Shown here: in pieces, positions 1 to 10,119 of the stretch
Layout of the letters: the number at the start of each line of letters is the position of its first letter
Position numbering within the stretch: the stretch's first letter is position 1
DNA from: Ralstonia sp. SET104
GTDB lineage: Bacteria; Pseudomonadota; Gammaproteobacteria; Burkholderiales; Burkholderiaceae
Assembly (NCBI RefSeq): GCF_003851545.1
Contig: NZ_BHVX01000008.1
Span: forward strand, 124,001 to 188,000
DNA length: 64,000 bases
Direction: 5' to 3'
The notes under the pieces: generated by a model
Databases searched by the model: none
Told to the model about the DNA's origin: nothing
Seen by the model: the letters and a program-made list of their open reading frames with translations, nothing else
Position numbers and translations under genes: made by a program

Positions 1-810
1 GGCGAGGATGTCGTAGTCGGGCAGCGCGTAGTCATCCAGCACCGTCATCAGCGCGCCCGATTCCAGCTCGGGCTGGATCTCCCACGTTGAGCGCCAGCCA
101 AGACCCAAGCCTTCGCCCATCCAGCGGTGCAGCAGTTCGCCATCGTTGCAGTCGAGGTTGCCGTTCACCTTTACGGTGACGGCCTTGCCGTTGTGCTGAA
201 AATACCAGCCGCGCTGCTGGCCGCCCTGCAGGTTGAAGGCGAGGCAGTTGTGCTTTTCCAGATCATCCAACGTGCGCGGCACGCCGTGCTTGGCAAAGTA
301 CGCGGGCGTGCCGCACACCACGCGCTTGTTTGACGCCAGACGAATCGCCACGAAGTTCGGATCGATCGCCCCGCCAATGCGGATGCCCACGTCGTAACCC
401 TCGCGCACCAGATCAACCACGCGGTCGGTCAGGTTGAACGAGATGCGCACGTCCGGGTTGGCGCGCAGAAAGTCCGGCGCATGCGGCGCGACGTGCTTGC
501 GGCCGAACGCGGCCGGTGCCGAGACGATCAGGTGGCCGGTCGCCTTGTGGCGGCCTTCGGCAACCAGCAGTTCAGCGCGGTCCAGTTCGCCCAGTGCCTT
601 CTTGCACTGTTCCATGAACACCGCGCCCTGCTCCGTCACCGCAATGCGGCGCGTGGACCGATGCAGCAGCTTGACGCCCAGGCGAGCCTCCAGCGCATTG
701 ATGCGGCGGCCGATCATGACGGGCGTCACATCCTGCGTGAGTGCGGCGGCGGCCATGCTGCCGTGTTCCACCACGGCGATGAACGCTTCGATCTGCTTGA
801 GCTTGTCCAT
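1..810 (-). CDS. LysR-family transcriptional regulator (3' end beyond window)
   Basis: A LysR-type DNA-binding regulator, cut off by the left edge of the window after about 270 codons. Reading the minus strand from the ATG at 808-810 gives an N-terminal winged helix-turn-helix opening MDKLKQIEAFIAVVEHGSM. This is followed by the usual LysR linker and a periplasmic-binding-like effector domain (APAAFGRKHVAPHAPDFL at about residues 93-110). It is divergent from gcl, 346 bp away, so it is a candidate regulator of the glyoxylate genes or of itself. That link rests on position only; the effector is not predictable from sequence. Confidence 0.88.
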   Translation of the reverse strand, partial: MDKLKQIEAFIAVVEHGSMAAAALTQDVTPVMIGRRINALEARLGVKLLHRSTRRIAVTEQGAVFMEQCKKALGELDRAELLVAEGRHKATGHLIVSAPAAFGRKHVAPHAPDFLRANPDVRISFNLTDRVVDLVREGYDVGIRIGGAIDPNFVAIRLASNKRVVCGTPAYFAKHGVPRTLDDLEKHNCLAFNLQGGQQRGWYFQHNGKAVTVKVNGNLDCNDGELLHRWMGEGLGLGWRSTWEIQPELESGALMTVLDDYALPDYDILA

Positions 811-1156
811 TCCATCATTCCAGTTCGCAATGTCTGACCATTTTATGGAGGATTCCGTACGCGGATTGGCGCTATCCAGCGCATATCACCTGTGACGAAT
901 GACTGAAATGCGAAGCAGTGATGGGATCAATGCTCGCGCAAGGCGCTCGATTTTTGCGGCGCACAAAATCACGGGTAAATGGCATGGCTGCGGGCTTCTG
1001 CGGCGATCTTGTTGCCTCTGAATTGCTGCGGCACGAGAAAGCATTCGATATACATGGTTAGCAATCAACTGACGAAAACGCCGTTTATCGATATCGGTGT
1101 GCGGGAATAGGATCAGCTCCAACCCATTCCCACCTTCCCCTTCCCGGAGACACACC
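811..1156. promoter_or_regulatory. Divergent lysR / gcl control region
   Basis: 346 bp without a credible gene between two divergent start codons, so both promoters should lie here. A short dyad (GCGCT-ATCC-AGCGC, 869-882) sits about 60 bp upstream of the lysR start and has the size of a LysR-type operator, but it is only a 5-bp repeat and could be chance. No clear sigma-70 pair was recognised for gcl. Its ribosome site is GGAGA at 1146-1150. Confidence 0.3.
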
Positions 1157-2932
<1,776 letters not shown>

Positions 2933-2975
2933 AGACGGCGCGCTGTTCCCTCACCGTTCCGATAAAGGAGAAACC

Positions 2976-3758
2976 ATGACAAAGCTGGCAGCCAACCTGA
3001 CCATGCTCTTCAACGAGCAGGCGTTCCTCGACCGCTTCGAAGCCGCCGCGCGTGCGGGCTTTCGCGGCGTGGAGTTCCTGTTTCCCTACGCGTTTCATGC
3101 AGACCAGATTGCCGATCGCCTGAACCGCTTCCAGCTCGATCTGGTGCTGCACAACCTGCCGGCCGGCAACTGGGACGGCGGCGAGCGTGGCATCGCCGTG
3201 CTGCCGGATCGCGTGGGCGAGTTTCAGGAAGGCGTGGGCGAGGCGATCAAATACGCCAAGGTGCTCGGCGTAAAGCAACTCAACTGCCTGGTGGGGATTC
3301 GCCCCGAAGGCGTGAGCGAAGACGCTGCGCGCAAGACGCTGGTGGACAACCTGAAGTTTGCGGCCAAGGCACTGAAGGCCGAGAAGATTGATCTGCTGAT
3401 CGAGCCGATCAACACGTTTGATATTCCCGGCTTCTACCTGAACCGCACGCAGCAGGCGCTGGACCTGATCAACGACGTGGATGCGTCCAACCTGTATGTG
3501 CAGTACGACATCTATCACATGCAACGGATGGAAGGCGAAGTGGCGAACACGCTGAAGCGCCATCTGGACAAGATCAAGCATGTGCAATTGGCGGACAACC
3601 CTGGGCGTAATGAGCCGGGGACGGGTGAGATCAATTACCGGTTCTTGTTCAACTGGCTGGATGAGATTGGCTACAACGGCTGGATTGGGTGTGAGTACAA
3701 GCCTAAGGCTGGGACGGTTGAGGGCCTTGGCTGGCGCGCTGATCACAAGGTTGCTTGA
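2976..3758 (+). CDS. hyi: Hydroxypyruvate isomerase
   Basis: Interconverts hydroxypyruvate and tartronate semialdehyde next to Gcl. The protein has 260 residues and is a TIM-barrel of the xylose-isomerase-like superfamily. Metal and substrate motifs are visible at IEPINTFDIPGF (about 148-159), YDIYHMQ (about 176-182) and GCEYKP near the C-terminus. The ATG at 2976 has a strong AAAGGAG site 6 bp upstream; the open frame begins earlier, inside the end of gcl, without a ribosome site. The last ~150 bp use codons such as CCT, GGG, CGT and AAT that are scarce in the rest of the gene, just before the repeat element at 3785. Confidence 0.95.
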   Translation: MTKLAANLTMLFNEQAFLDRFEAAARAGFRGVEFLFPYAFHADQIADRLNRFQLDLVLHNLPAGNWDGGERGIAVLPDRVGEFQEGVGEAIKYAKVLGVKQLNCLVGIRPEGVSEDAARKTLVDNLKFAAKALKAEKIDLLIEPINTFDIPGFYLNRTQQALDLINDVDASNLYVQYDIYHMQRMEGEVANTLKRHLDKIKHVQLADNPGRNEPGTGEINYRFLFNWLDEIGYNGWIGCEYKPKAGTVEGLGWRADHKVA

Positions 3759-3784
3759 TTTGTTTTTTGCCTTGTTCCGGCGGG

Positions 3785-4334
3785 GGTGGTCCATCCCTTG
3801 TTTCATCCCCTGCCGGGGCTGACTCACTTTTCTTTGTCTTGCCAAAGAAAAGTAAGCAAAAGAAAGGCGCGCCCGAGATGGCGACTTCCCCTTGAATTTA
3901 TGTTGCAAGGAGGGGAAGGGGAAAACTCGCTGCGCTCAGACAGTTCCCCTTCCTTGATCCTCCTTGCAACAGAAATTCAAGGCGCCATCAAGGGCAGGAA
4001 CGTCAAAGGCCAAACCATCGACCACGAGTGCAGTGGGAACCAGCAACACAGCGCGAAGCAAAGCAAGCAAGAGCAACACAACCAAGAGCCGTCCAGGACA
4101 GCACACAGATTGTGTGGCCGTACCCTGCCCTAGATGGCGCCTTGAATTTGTGTAAGCGGGCGGAAAAAAGACGGGGAACTGTTTGAGCGAAGCGAGTTTT
4201 CCCCGTCTCCGCCCGGTTACACAAATTCAAGGGGGGTGTCGCCATCTTGGGCGCGCCTTTCTTTGCTTACTTTCTTTGGCAAGACAAAGAAAGTGAGTCG
4301 CCCCCGGCAGGGGGTGAAAGGGGGATGGACCACC
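3785..4334. repeat. 550-bp nested inverted-repeat element
   Basis: The hyi-glxR gap is filled by a composite palindrome. The ends are about 115-bp imperfect inverted repeats (3785-3899 and 4223-4334), starting GGTGGTCCATCCC on the left and its complement on the right. Inside lie two long hairpins: 3890-3913 against 3959-3982, and 4141-4155 against 4217-4231. Their loops carry related sequence (AACTGTTTGAGCGAAGCGAG and its near complement). A further pair, 3981-3998 against 4124-4141, differs by one base. There is no transposase gene and no protein-like frame. It resembles a MITE- or REP-like intergenic repeat; a trimmed relative lies at 6727-6844. The glxR ribosome site lies just outside its right end. 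Confidence 0.85.
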
Positions 4335-4389
4335 AAGGCCCAACCCAAAGACCAAACCACCAACACCCAAACCAAGGAGCTCCCTCACC

Positions 4390-5304
4390 ATGGCAACCAC
4401 AACTCTGAACCTCGGTTTCATCGGCCTCGGCATCATGGGCGCCCCCATGGCTGGCCATCTGCGTGCAGCAGGCCACACGCTGTTTGTGCACGACGTGAAC
4501 CCGGCCCCGGCCGCGCTGGTGGAAGCGGGGGCGACGGTCTGCACCAGCGCGGAAGAAGTCGCCAAGCGCGCCGACATCATCTTCATCATGGTGCCGGACA
4601 CGCCGCACGTAGAGGCGGTGCTGTTCAGCGAGAAGGGCGTCGCCAAGGCGCTGAAGGAGGCAGGCAAGGACGCCGCTGCGGGCAAGATCGTGGTCGACAT
4701 GAGCTCGATCTCGCCGATCGCGACGAAGGACTTCGCTGCCCGCATCAACAAGACCGGTGCGCAGTACCTGGACGCGCCGGTGTCGGGTGGCGAAGTGGGC
4801 GCGAAGGCGGCGTCGCTGACGATCATGGTGGGCGGTGAACAAGCTGCGTACGACCGCGTTGCACCGCTGTTCAACCTGATGGGCAAGAACGTGACGCTGG
4901 TCGGCGGCAACGGCGACGGCCAGACCACCAAGGTGGCCAACCAGATCATCGTGGCGCTGAACATCCAGGCGGTGTCGGAAGCGCTGCTGTTCGCATCGAA
5001 GGCGGGCGCAGACCCGGCAAAGGTACGTCAGGCGCTGATGGGCGGCTTTGCGGCGTCGCGCATTCTGGAAGTGCACGGCGAGCGCATGGTCAAGCGCACG
5101 TTTGATCCGGGCTTCCGCATCGAGCTGCACCAGAAGGATCTGAACCTCGCCCTGCAAGGCGCCAAGACGCTGGGCGTGGCCCTGCCCAACACCGCCACCG
5201 CGCAAGAGCTCTTCAACACCTGCGCCGCCAACGGCATGGGCAAGCAAGATCATTCGGCACTGTGCCGCGCGATCGAGATCATGTCGAACCACGACATTGC
5301 CTAA
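4390..5304 (+). CDS. glxR: 2-hydroxy-3-oxopropionate reductase (tartronate semialdehyde reductase)
   Basis: Reduces tartronate semialdehyde to D-glycerate with NAD(P)H. The 304-residue length is typical for the beta-hydroxyacid dehydrogenase family. Visible motifs are the N-terminal Rossmann signature GFIGLGIMGAPMAGHL (about 9-24), the substrate-binding stretch DAPVSGGEVGAKAAS (about 123-137), and the catalytic lysine in TTKVANQI (about 178-185). The ATG at 4390 has AAGGAG 10 bp upstream (4374-4379), just outside the repeat element. Third step of the gcl-hyi-glxR pathway. garR is an equally possible name by family. Confidence 0.95.
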   Translation: MATTTLNLGFIGLGIMGAPMAGHLRAAGHTLFVHDVNPAPAALVEAGATVCTSAEEVAKRADIIFIMVPDTPHVEAVLFSEKGVAKALKEAGKDAAAGKIVVDMSSISPIATKDFAARINKTGAQYLDAPVSGGEVGAKAASLTIMVGGEQAAYDRVAPLFNLMGKNVTLVGGNGDGQTTKVANQIIVALNIQAVSEALLFASKAGADPAKVRQALMGGFAASRILEVHGERMVKRTFDPGFRIELHQKDLNLALQGAKTLGVALPNTATAQELFNTCAANGMGKQDHSALCRAIEIMSNHDIA

Positions 5305-5319
5305 GCGCTGAGCCGCACC

Positions 5320-5353
5320 CTGCCGTCGCCTTCGGGTGCCGGCAGTTTCGTTT
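5320..5353 (+). terminator. Rho-independent-like terminator after glxR
   Basis: An 11-bp stem with one mismatch (5320-5330 against 5335-5345), a TTCG tetraloop and a following TTTCGTTT. It sits between glxR and the glycerate kinase gene and could attenuate transcription into the latter. Confidence 0.6.
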
Positions 5354-5376
5354 GAGCTGTCCCCACGTTTTTCGCC

Positions 5377-6696
5377 ATGCACAACGACCCCTCCGCCCAG
5401 GCCGCCTTGCGCGCCGCTTTGCCCAATCCGTCGCCGCGCGCGTTGCTGCACGGCTTGTTTGATACCGCCGTGGCCGCGGTCAGCGCGTCGCAGTGTCTGC
5501 CGGGCTTTCTGCCTGCGCCGCCACGTGGTCGCACGGTTGTGATTGGCGCAGGCAAAGGCGCTGCGGCGATGGCCGAAGCGGTTGAGCAGCACTGGAAGGG
5601 CGAGCTGTCTGGCCTGGTGGTCACGCGTTACGAGCATGGTCGCGCGCCGGGCACGAGCGGCCGTATCGAAGTCGTGGAGGCTTCGCACCCGGTTCCCGAC
5701 GAGGCCGGTCAGCGTGCTGCGCAACGCATGGTTGGCTTGCTGGAAGGTCTGACAGAAGACGACCTCGTGCTGTGCCTGATTTCCGGCGGTGGCTCGGCCC
5801 TGCTGGCGGCACCGGCCGAAGGGCTGACGCTGGCCGACAAGCAGGCCGTCAACCGCGCGCTGCTCAAGAGCGGCGCGAGCATCGGCGAGATGAACTGCGT
5901 GCGCAAGCACCTGTCGTCGATCAAGGGCGGGCGCCTGGCACTGGCCTGCGCACCGGCGCGTGTGGAGACGCTGCTCATCTCCGACATTCCCGGCGATGAC
6001 CCAACGCTCATCGCCAGCGGCCCGACGCTGCCCGACGCGACCACCTGCGCAGATGCCCTGGCCGTGATCAACAAATACGGCATCGACGTGCCCGAAGCCG
6101 TGCGCCGTCATCTGGAAACCGGCGCGGGTGAAACGCCCAAGCCCGGCGATGCACGCTTCGAAGGCCACCGCAGTCACGTCATCGCCACGGCGCAACACGC
6201 GCTGGAAGCCGCTGCAGCACAGGCCCGTGCACTCGGTTATGAGGCGCACATCCTGTCGGACAGCATCGAAGGCGAAGCGCGCGATGTGGCCGAAGTGCAT
6301 GCTGGCATCGTGCGGCAGATCGTGGCGCGCAATCAGCCGTTCAACAAGCCGTGCGTGATTCTGTCCGGCGGTGAGACGACCGTTACCGTGCGTGGCAATG
6401 GGCGTGGTGGCCGCAATGCCGAGTTCCTGCTCGCGCTGGGCGTGGCGCTGGATGGCTTGCCGGGCGTGCATGCGATTGCCTGCGATACCGATGGCATCGA
6501 TGGCTCGGAAGACAACGCTGGCGCGCTTCTGACGCCGGACAGTCTTGCCCGTGCCGAGGCACTCGGCTTGAAGCCGAAGCAACTGCTCGACAACAACGAT
6601 GGGTATGGGTTTTTTGATGCGCTCGGCGATCTGATCGTTACCGGGCCGACTCGGACTAACGTGAATGACTTTCGGGCGATTTTGATTACTGGGTGA
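5377..6696 (+). CDS. ttuD: Glycerate 2-kinase (MOFRL family, TtuD/GckA type)
   Basis: Phosphorylates D-glycerate to 2-phosphoglycerate, feeding enolase and then pyruvate kinase. The 439-residue length fits the DUF4147/MOFRL family. An N-terminal nucleotide-fold region (VVIGAGKGAAAMAEAVEQ, about 51-68), a Gly/Ser segment CLISGGGSALL (about 131-141) and the C-terminal MOFRL motif with GNGRGGRNAEFLLAL (about 341-355) are visible. The start ATG at 5377 lacks a strong ribosome site. As in hyi, the last ~100 bp shift to G/T-ending codons just before a repeat element. Some authors call this enzyme hydroxypyruvate reductase; kinase is the better-supported reading for this family. Confidence 0.92.
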   Translation: MHNDPSAQAALRAALPNPSPRALLHGLFDTAVAAVSASQCLPGFLPAPPRGRTVVIGAGKGAAAMAEAVEQHWKGELSGLVVTRYEHGRAPGTSGRIEVVEASHPVPDEAGQRAAQRMVGLLEGLTEDDLVLCLISGGGSALLAAPAEGLTLADKQAVNRALLKSGASIGEMNCVRKHLSSIKGGRLALACAPARVETLLISDIPGDDPTLIASGPTLPDATTCADALAVINKYGIDVPEAVRRHLETGAGETPKPGDARFEGHRSHVIATAQHALEAAAAQARALGYEAHILSDSIEGEARDVAEVHAGIVRQIVARNQPFNKPCVILSGGETTVTVRGNGRGGRNAEFLLALGVALDGLPGVHAIACDTDGIDGSEDNAGALLTPDSLARAEALGLKPKQLLDNNDGYGFFDALGDLIVTGPTRTNVNDFRAILITG

Positions 6697-6726
6697 GGTT
6701 CGATGTGGGATGGTTTTTTTTTGTTT

Positions 6727-6844
6727 GTGGTCCATCCCTTGTTTCATCCCCTGCCGGGGCTGACTCACTTTCTTTGCTTACTTTCTTTGGCAAGACAAAG
6801 AAAGTGAGTCGCCCCCGGCAGGGGGTGAAAGGGAGTGGACCACC
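6727..6844. repeat. 118-bp palindromic repeat, trimmed relative of the 3785-4334 element
   Basis: Both ends match the outer ends of the 550-bp element (GTGGTCCATCCC on the left, GTGGACCACC on the right), but the internal hairpins are missing and the two terminal repeats are joined almost directly. The core is a 15-bp perfect stem (GACTCACTTTCTTTG and its complement) around a 20-nt loop. It lies between the glycerate kinase and pyruvate kinase genes. Confidence 0.85.
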
Positions 6845-6879
6845 AAGGCCCAAACAGCAACACACCGGAACAACACATC

Positions 6880-8358
6880 ATGCGCCGCTTCCGCAACACC
6901 AAAATCCTCGCCACCCTCGGCCCCGCCAGCAGCGACAAGGACACCATCCGCGCCCTCTTCGATGCGGGCGCAGACGTCTTCCGCCTGAACTTCAGCCACG
7001 GTTCGCACGAAGACCACCGCAAGCGCTACGACACCGTGCGCGCAGTAGAAGCCGAGACCGGCCGCCCCATTGGCATCCTGGCCGACATGCAAGGTCCGAA
7101 GCTGCGCATCGGTACGTTTGCCGAAGGCCGCGTCGTGCTCAAGAACGGGGAGCGCTTTGTGCTCGACCGCGACCCGACGCCGGGTGATGTCACCCGTGTG
7201 CATCTGCCGCACGCCGAGCTGTACGCAGCCGCTGCGCCGGGCCAATCGCTGCTGCTGGACGACGGCAAGATCCGCCTGGCCGTGGAGGCTGTAGACCCGA
7301 CGGCCATCATCACCCGCGTGGTCGACGGCGGCCCGCTGTCGGACCGCAAGGGCGTGAATGTGCCGGACGCCGTGATCCCCATCCCCGCCCTCACTGAGAA
7401 AGACTTGCGCGACCTCGATTTCGCCCTGTCGCTGGGTGTGGATTGGATTGCGCTGTCGTTCGTGCAGCGCGCCGAAGACGTGATCGCCGCGCGCGAGATC
7501 ATCGGCGACCGCGCTGGCCTGCTCTCCAAGATCGAGAAGCCCGCCGCGCTGCTGCATCTGGAAGACATCGTGCAGGCCTCTGACGCGCTGATGGTGGCGC
7601 GTGGCGACCTTGGCGTGGAGCTGCCGCCCGAGCGCGTACCCGGTGTGCAGAAGCGCATCTTGCGCATCGCGCGCCAGCACGGCAAGCCGGTGGTGGTGGC
7701 CACGCAGATGCTGGAATCGATGATCGAAGCGCCGGTGCCCACGCGCGCCGAAGCGTCCGACGTGGCCACCGCCGTGTACGACGGCACCGATGCGGTGATG
7801 CTCTCGGCCGAATCGGCCAGCGGCAAGCATCCGGTGGCGGCGGTCAGCATCATGAACCGCATCATTGCCGAGACCGAGCGCGACCCGCTGTACCGCAACC
7901 TGATCGATGCACAACATCAACCACCGCTGCCGACGCGCCAGGACGCCATTTGCGCGGCGCTGCGCGACGTGACACACATCCTGGGCGCGGTGGCCACCGT
8001 CACCTACACCTCCAGCGGCAAGACCAGCCTGCGTGCCGCACGCGAGCGCCCATTGGCGCCCATTGTGAGCATCACGCCGCGTCTGGATACGGCGCGCCGT
8101 CTGGCAATCGCCTGGGGCGTGCACAGCACGGTCAGCCCGGACGTGAGCAACGTGGATGAGATGGTGGATGCAGCGTGCCGCGCCGCCGCGCGTGAAGGCT
8201 TTGCCGTGTCGGGCGATCAGATTGCCATCACGGCGGGCATGCCGTTCGGTCAGGCGGGTTCGACCAACCTGCTGCGCCTGGCTGAAATCTGGCCGCAGAC
8301 GCTGGTGACCGCGCAGACGGAAACCAACGCGCTGCAGCCCGAACCGGCAACGGTCTGA
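6880..8358 (+). CDS. pyk: Pyruvate kinase
   Basis: Converts phosphoenolpyruvate and ADP to pyruvate and ATP, completing the route from glyoxylate after enolase. The protein has 492 residues. Motifs seen are TKILATLGPASSDKD at the N-terminus, the substrate-loop signature with LLSKIEKPAAL (about 213-223), ARGDLGVELPPE (about 240-251) and VATQMLESM (about 271-279). The C-terminal domain (TYTSSGKTSLRAARERP, about 376-392) is the allosteric-site fold. The frame extends 45 bp further upstream into the repeat, but the ATG at 6880 fits the family start. No good ribosome site is seen, probably because the repeat abuts the gene. Confidence 0.95.
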   Translation: MRRFRNTKILATLGPASSDKDTIRALFDAGADVFRLNFSHGSHEDHRKRYDTVRAVEAETGRPIGILADMQGPKLRIGTFAEGRVVLKNGERFVLDRDPTPGDVTRVHLPHAELYAAAAPGQSLLLDDGKIRLAVEAVDPTAIITRVVDGGPLSDRKGVNVPDAVIPIPALTEKDLRDLDFALSLGVDWIALSFVQRAEDVIAAREIIGDRAGLLSKIEKPAALLHLEDIVQASDALMVARGDLGVELPPERVPGVQKRILRIARQHGKPVVVATQMLESMIEAPVPTRAEASDVATAVYDGTDAVMLSAESASGKHPVAAVSIMNRIIAETERDPLYRNLIDAQHQPPLPTRQDAICAALRDVTHILGAVATVTYTSSGKTSLRAARERPLAPIVSITPRLDTARRLAIAWGVHSTVSPDVSNVDEMVDAACRAAAREGFAVSGDQIAITAGMPFGQAGSTNLLRLAEIWPQTLVTAQTETNALQPEPATV

Positions 8359-8380
8359 CGCCGCCCGGGATCAGCAGGTC

Positions 8381-9865
8381 TCAGACCACTTTGGAGTAGC
8401 GCGGGACGAAGGTGACGGGCTTGCCCTCCGCCTCGACCGCGCGCTCGGTGCCAGCGGCGCGCAGATGCGCATCAAACACCATGGCGATGCGCCGCACCAG
8501 CAGCCGCCCCTGCGGTGTGATGAGAATGCGCTCGTCGCCCACCTGCAGCAGCCCCGCTTCTTCCAGCGGCTGCAGCGCCTGAAGCTCTTCAGCAAAGCTG
8601 CGCTTGAAATCCAGCCCATGGCGCGCGCCGAATGCGCGCATGTCCAATTCAAAGCCGCACATCAGCTCGCTGATCAGCGCGCGGCGCACGTGGTCGTCCG
8701 GCGTGAGCGACATGCCGCGCAGCACGGCCAGCTCGCCGGCGTCGATGCGGGCGTAATACGCGTCGAGATCTTTCTCGTTCTGTGCATACACATCGCCCAC
8801 GCGGCTGATGGCGGACACGCCAAAGGCCAGCAGATCGCAATCGGCGTGCGTGGAATAGCCCTGGAAATTGCGCTGCAGCCGCCCTTCGCGCTGCGCGATG
8901 GCGAGCGCATCGTCGGGGCGTGCGAAGTGGTCCATGCCGATGTACACGTAGCCTTCCGCGACCAGGCGTTCGACGGTCATTGCCAGCAGATCGAGCTTTT
9001 CGTCAGCGCTGGGCAGCGTGAGCGCGTCGATGCGGCGCTGCGCCTTGAACAGGTGCGGCAGATGCGCGTAGCTGTAGACGGAGAGCCGATCGGGCGCCAT
9101 CTCCAGTACGCGGTCCAGCGTGGCGTTGAAGGTCTCGGTGCGCTGATACGGCAGGCCGTAGATCAGATCGAAGCTGATCGACTCAAAACCCAGGCGCCGC
9201 GCCGTGTCGACCACGCGCCGCGTCTGTTCCACGCTCTGGATGCGGTGGACGGCGCGTTGCACGTCGGGGTCAAAGTCTTGAATGCCCAGGCTCGCGCGGT
9301 TGAAACCGATCTCGGCCAGCACTTCGAGCGTGGCGTCATCGGCGTGGCGCGGGTCGAGCTCGACGGAGATCTCGCCGTCGCGGGCCAGGTCGAAATGCTC
9401 GCGCGTGGCGGCCATTACGGCACGCATCTCGTCGTGTGCAAGGAACGTGGGCGTGCCGCCGCCCCAGTGCAACTGTGTCACGCGACGCAGCGGGCCAATC
9501 TGCCCGGCCACCATCGCCATCTCGCGCGCGAGGGTTTCAACGTAGCGTGCGCTGCGCGAGTGGTCTTTTGTGATGACCTTGTTGCAGCCGCAGTAGTAGC
9601 AAAGGTTCGCGCAGAACGGCAGATGCATGTACAGCGACAGCGGCGCATGCAGCGCGGGCGCAATCGCGGCGCGGCGGTGCAAGGCGTCGAGGTAGTCGGC
9701 GTTACCGAACTTGTTGTGAAAGCGGTCTGCCGTCGGGTACGAGGTATAGCGCGGGCCGTGCGTGTCAAAGCGCTGCGCGAGCGCGCGCACCTGCGGCGCC
9801 GACCAGCGGAAGGCGGTGTCGTTTGCGGCGGACGGATCGTCGGCCGGCTTGGCAAAGGGGAACAT
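8381..9865 (-). CDS. hemN: Oxygen-independent coproporphyrinogen III oxidase
   Basis: A radical-SAM enzyme that decarboxylates coproporphyrinogen III to protoporphyrinogen IX without oxygen, for haem synthesis. The ATG at 9863-9865 gives 494 residues, slightly above the E. coli length. The N-terminal [10 protein letters not shown] precedes the iron-sulfur cluster motif [14 protein letters not shown] (about 86-99, CX3CX2C plus the extra Cys of HemN), and [11 protein letters not shown] (about 137-147) binds SAM. The open frame runs 27 codons further, but that stretch includes the FNR-like box and is unlikely to be coding. It is convergent with pyk, with a 22-bp gap. Confidence 0.95.
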   Translation of the reverse strand: MFPFAKPADDPSAANDTAFRWSAPQVRALAQRFDTHGPRYTSYPTADRFHNKFGNADYLDALHRRAAIAPALHAPLSLYMHLPFCANLCYYCGCNKVITKDHSRSARYVETLAREMAMVAGQIGPLRRVTQLHWGGGTPTFLAHDEMRAVMAATREHFDLARDGEISVELDPRHADDATLEVLAEIGFNRASLGIQDFDPDVQRAVHRIQSVEQTRRVVDTARRLGFESISFDLIYGLPYQRTETFNATLDRVLEMAPDRLSVYSYAHLPHLFKAQRRIDALTLPSADEKLDLLAMTVERLVAEGYVYIGMDHFARPDDALAIAQREGRLQRNFQGYSTHADCDLLAFGVSAISRVGDVYAQNEKDLDAYYARIDAGELAVLRGMSLTPDDHVRRALISELMCGFELDMRAFGARHGLDFKRSFAEELQALQPLEEAGLLQVGDERILITPQGRLLVRRIAMVFDAHLRAAGTERAVEAEGKPVTFVPRYSKVV

Positions 9866-9922
9866 GGGGGCGGTTGTAGCGAGGGCGATGATGCATCGTA
9901 GAGCGATGGAATCTGCGCCGCG

Positions 9923-9936
9923 TTGACGTGTGTCAA
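9923..9936. promoter_or_regulatory. FNR/Anr-like box upstream of hemN
   Basis: TTGACGTGTGTCAA is a perfect 5+5 dyad with a 4-bp spacer, one step per half from the FNR consensus TTGAT-N4-ATCAA. It lies about 58 bp upstream of the hemN start codon, a position compatible with activation under low oxygen, the condition in which HemN is needed. It also faces the divergent binding-protein gene at 10120. Identified by eye only. Confidence 0.55.
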
Positions 9937-10119
9937 CGCCCGTCAACGTGGGTTCAAACGCGTCGATCCCTCCGTCAGTAGGGGGCTAACTTCACCGATC
10001 TGTCATGTTCCGCCCTCTAACATCGATGATCGGCGTCGTGGCCCTGTTGCTCACCATGCTTGGGCCGTCAGAACAACACAACAGCGCACGCCATCGATTC
10101 GCCTTTTGGGGGAAGCACC

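Noticed and set aside
3785-4334. Insertion sequence
   Set aside because: No transposase-like frame inside; only inverted repeats, so it is called a repeat element.
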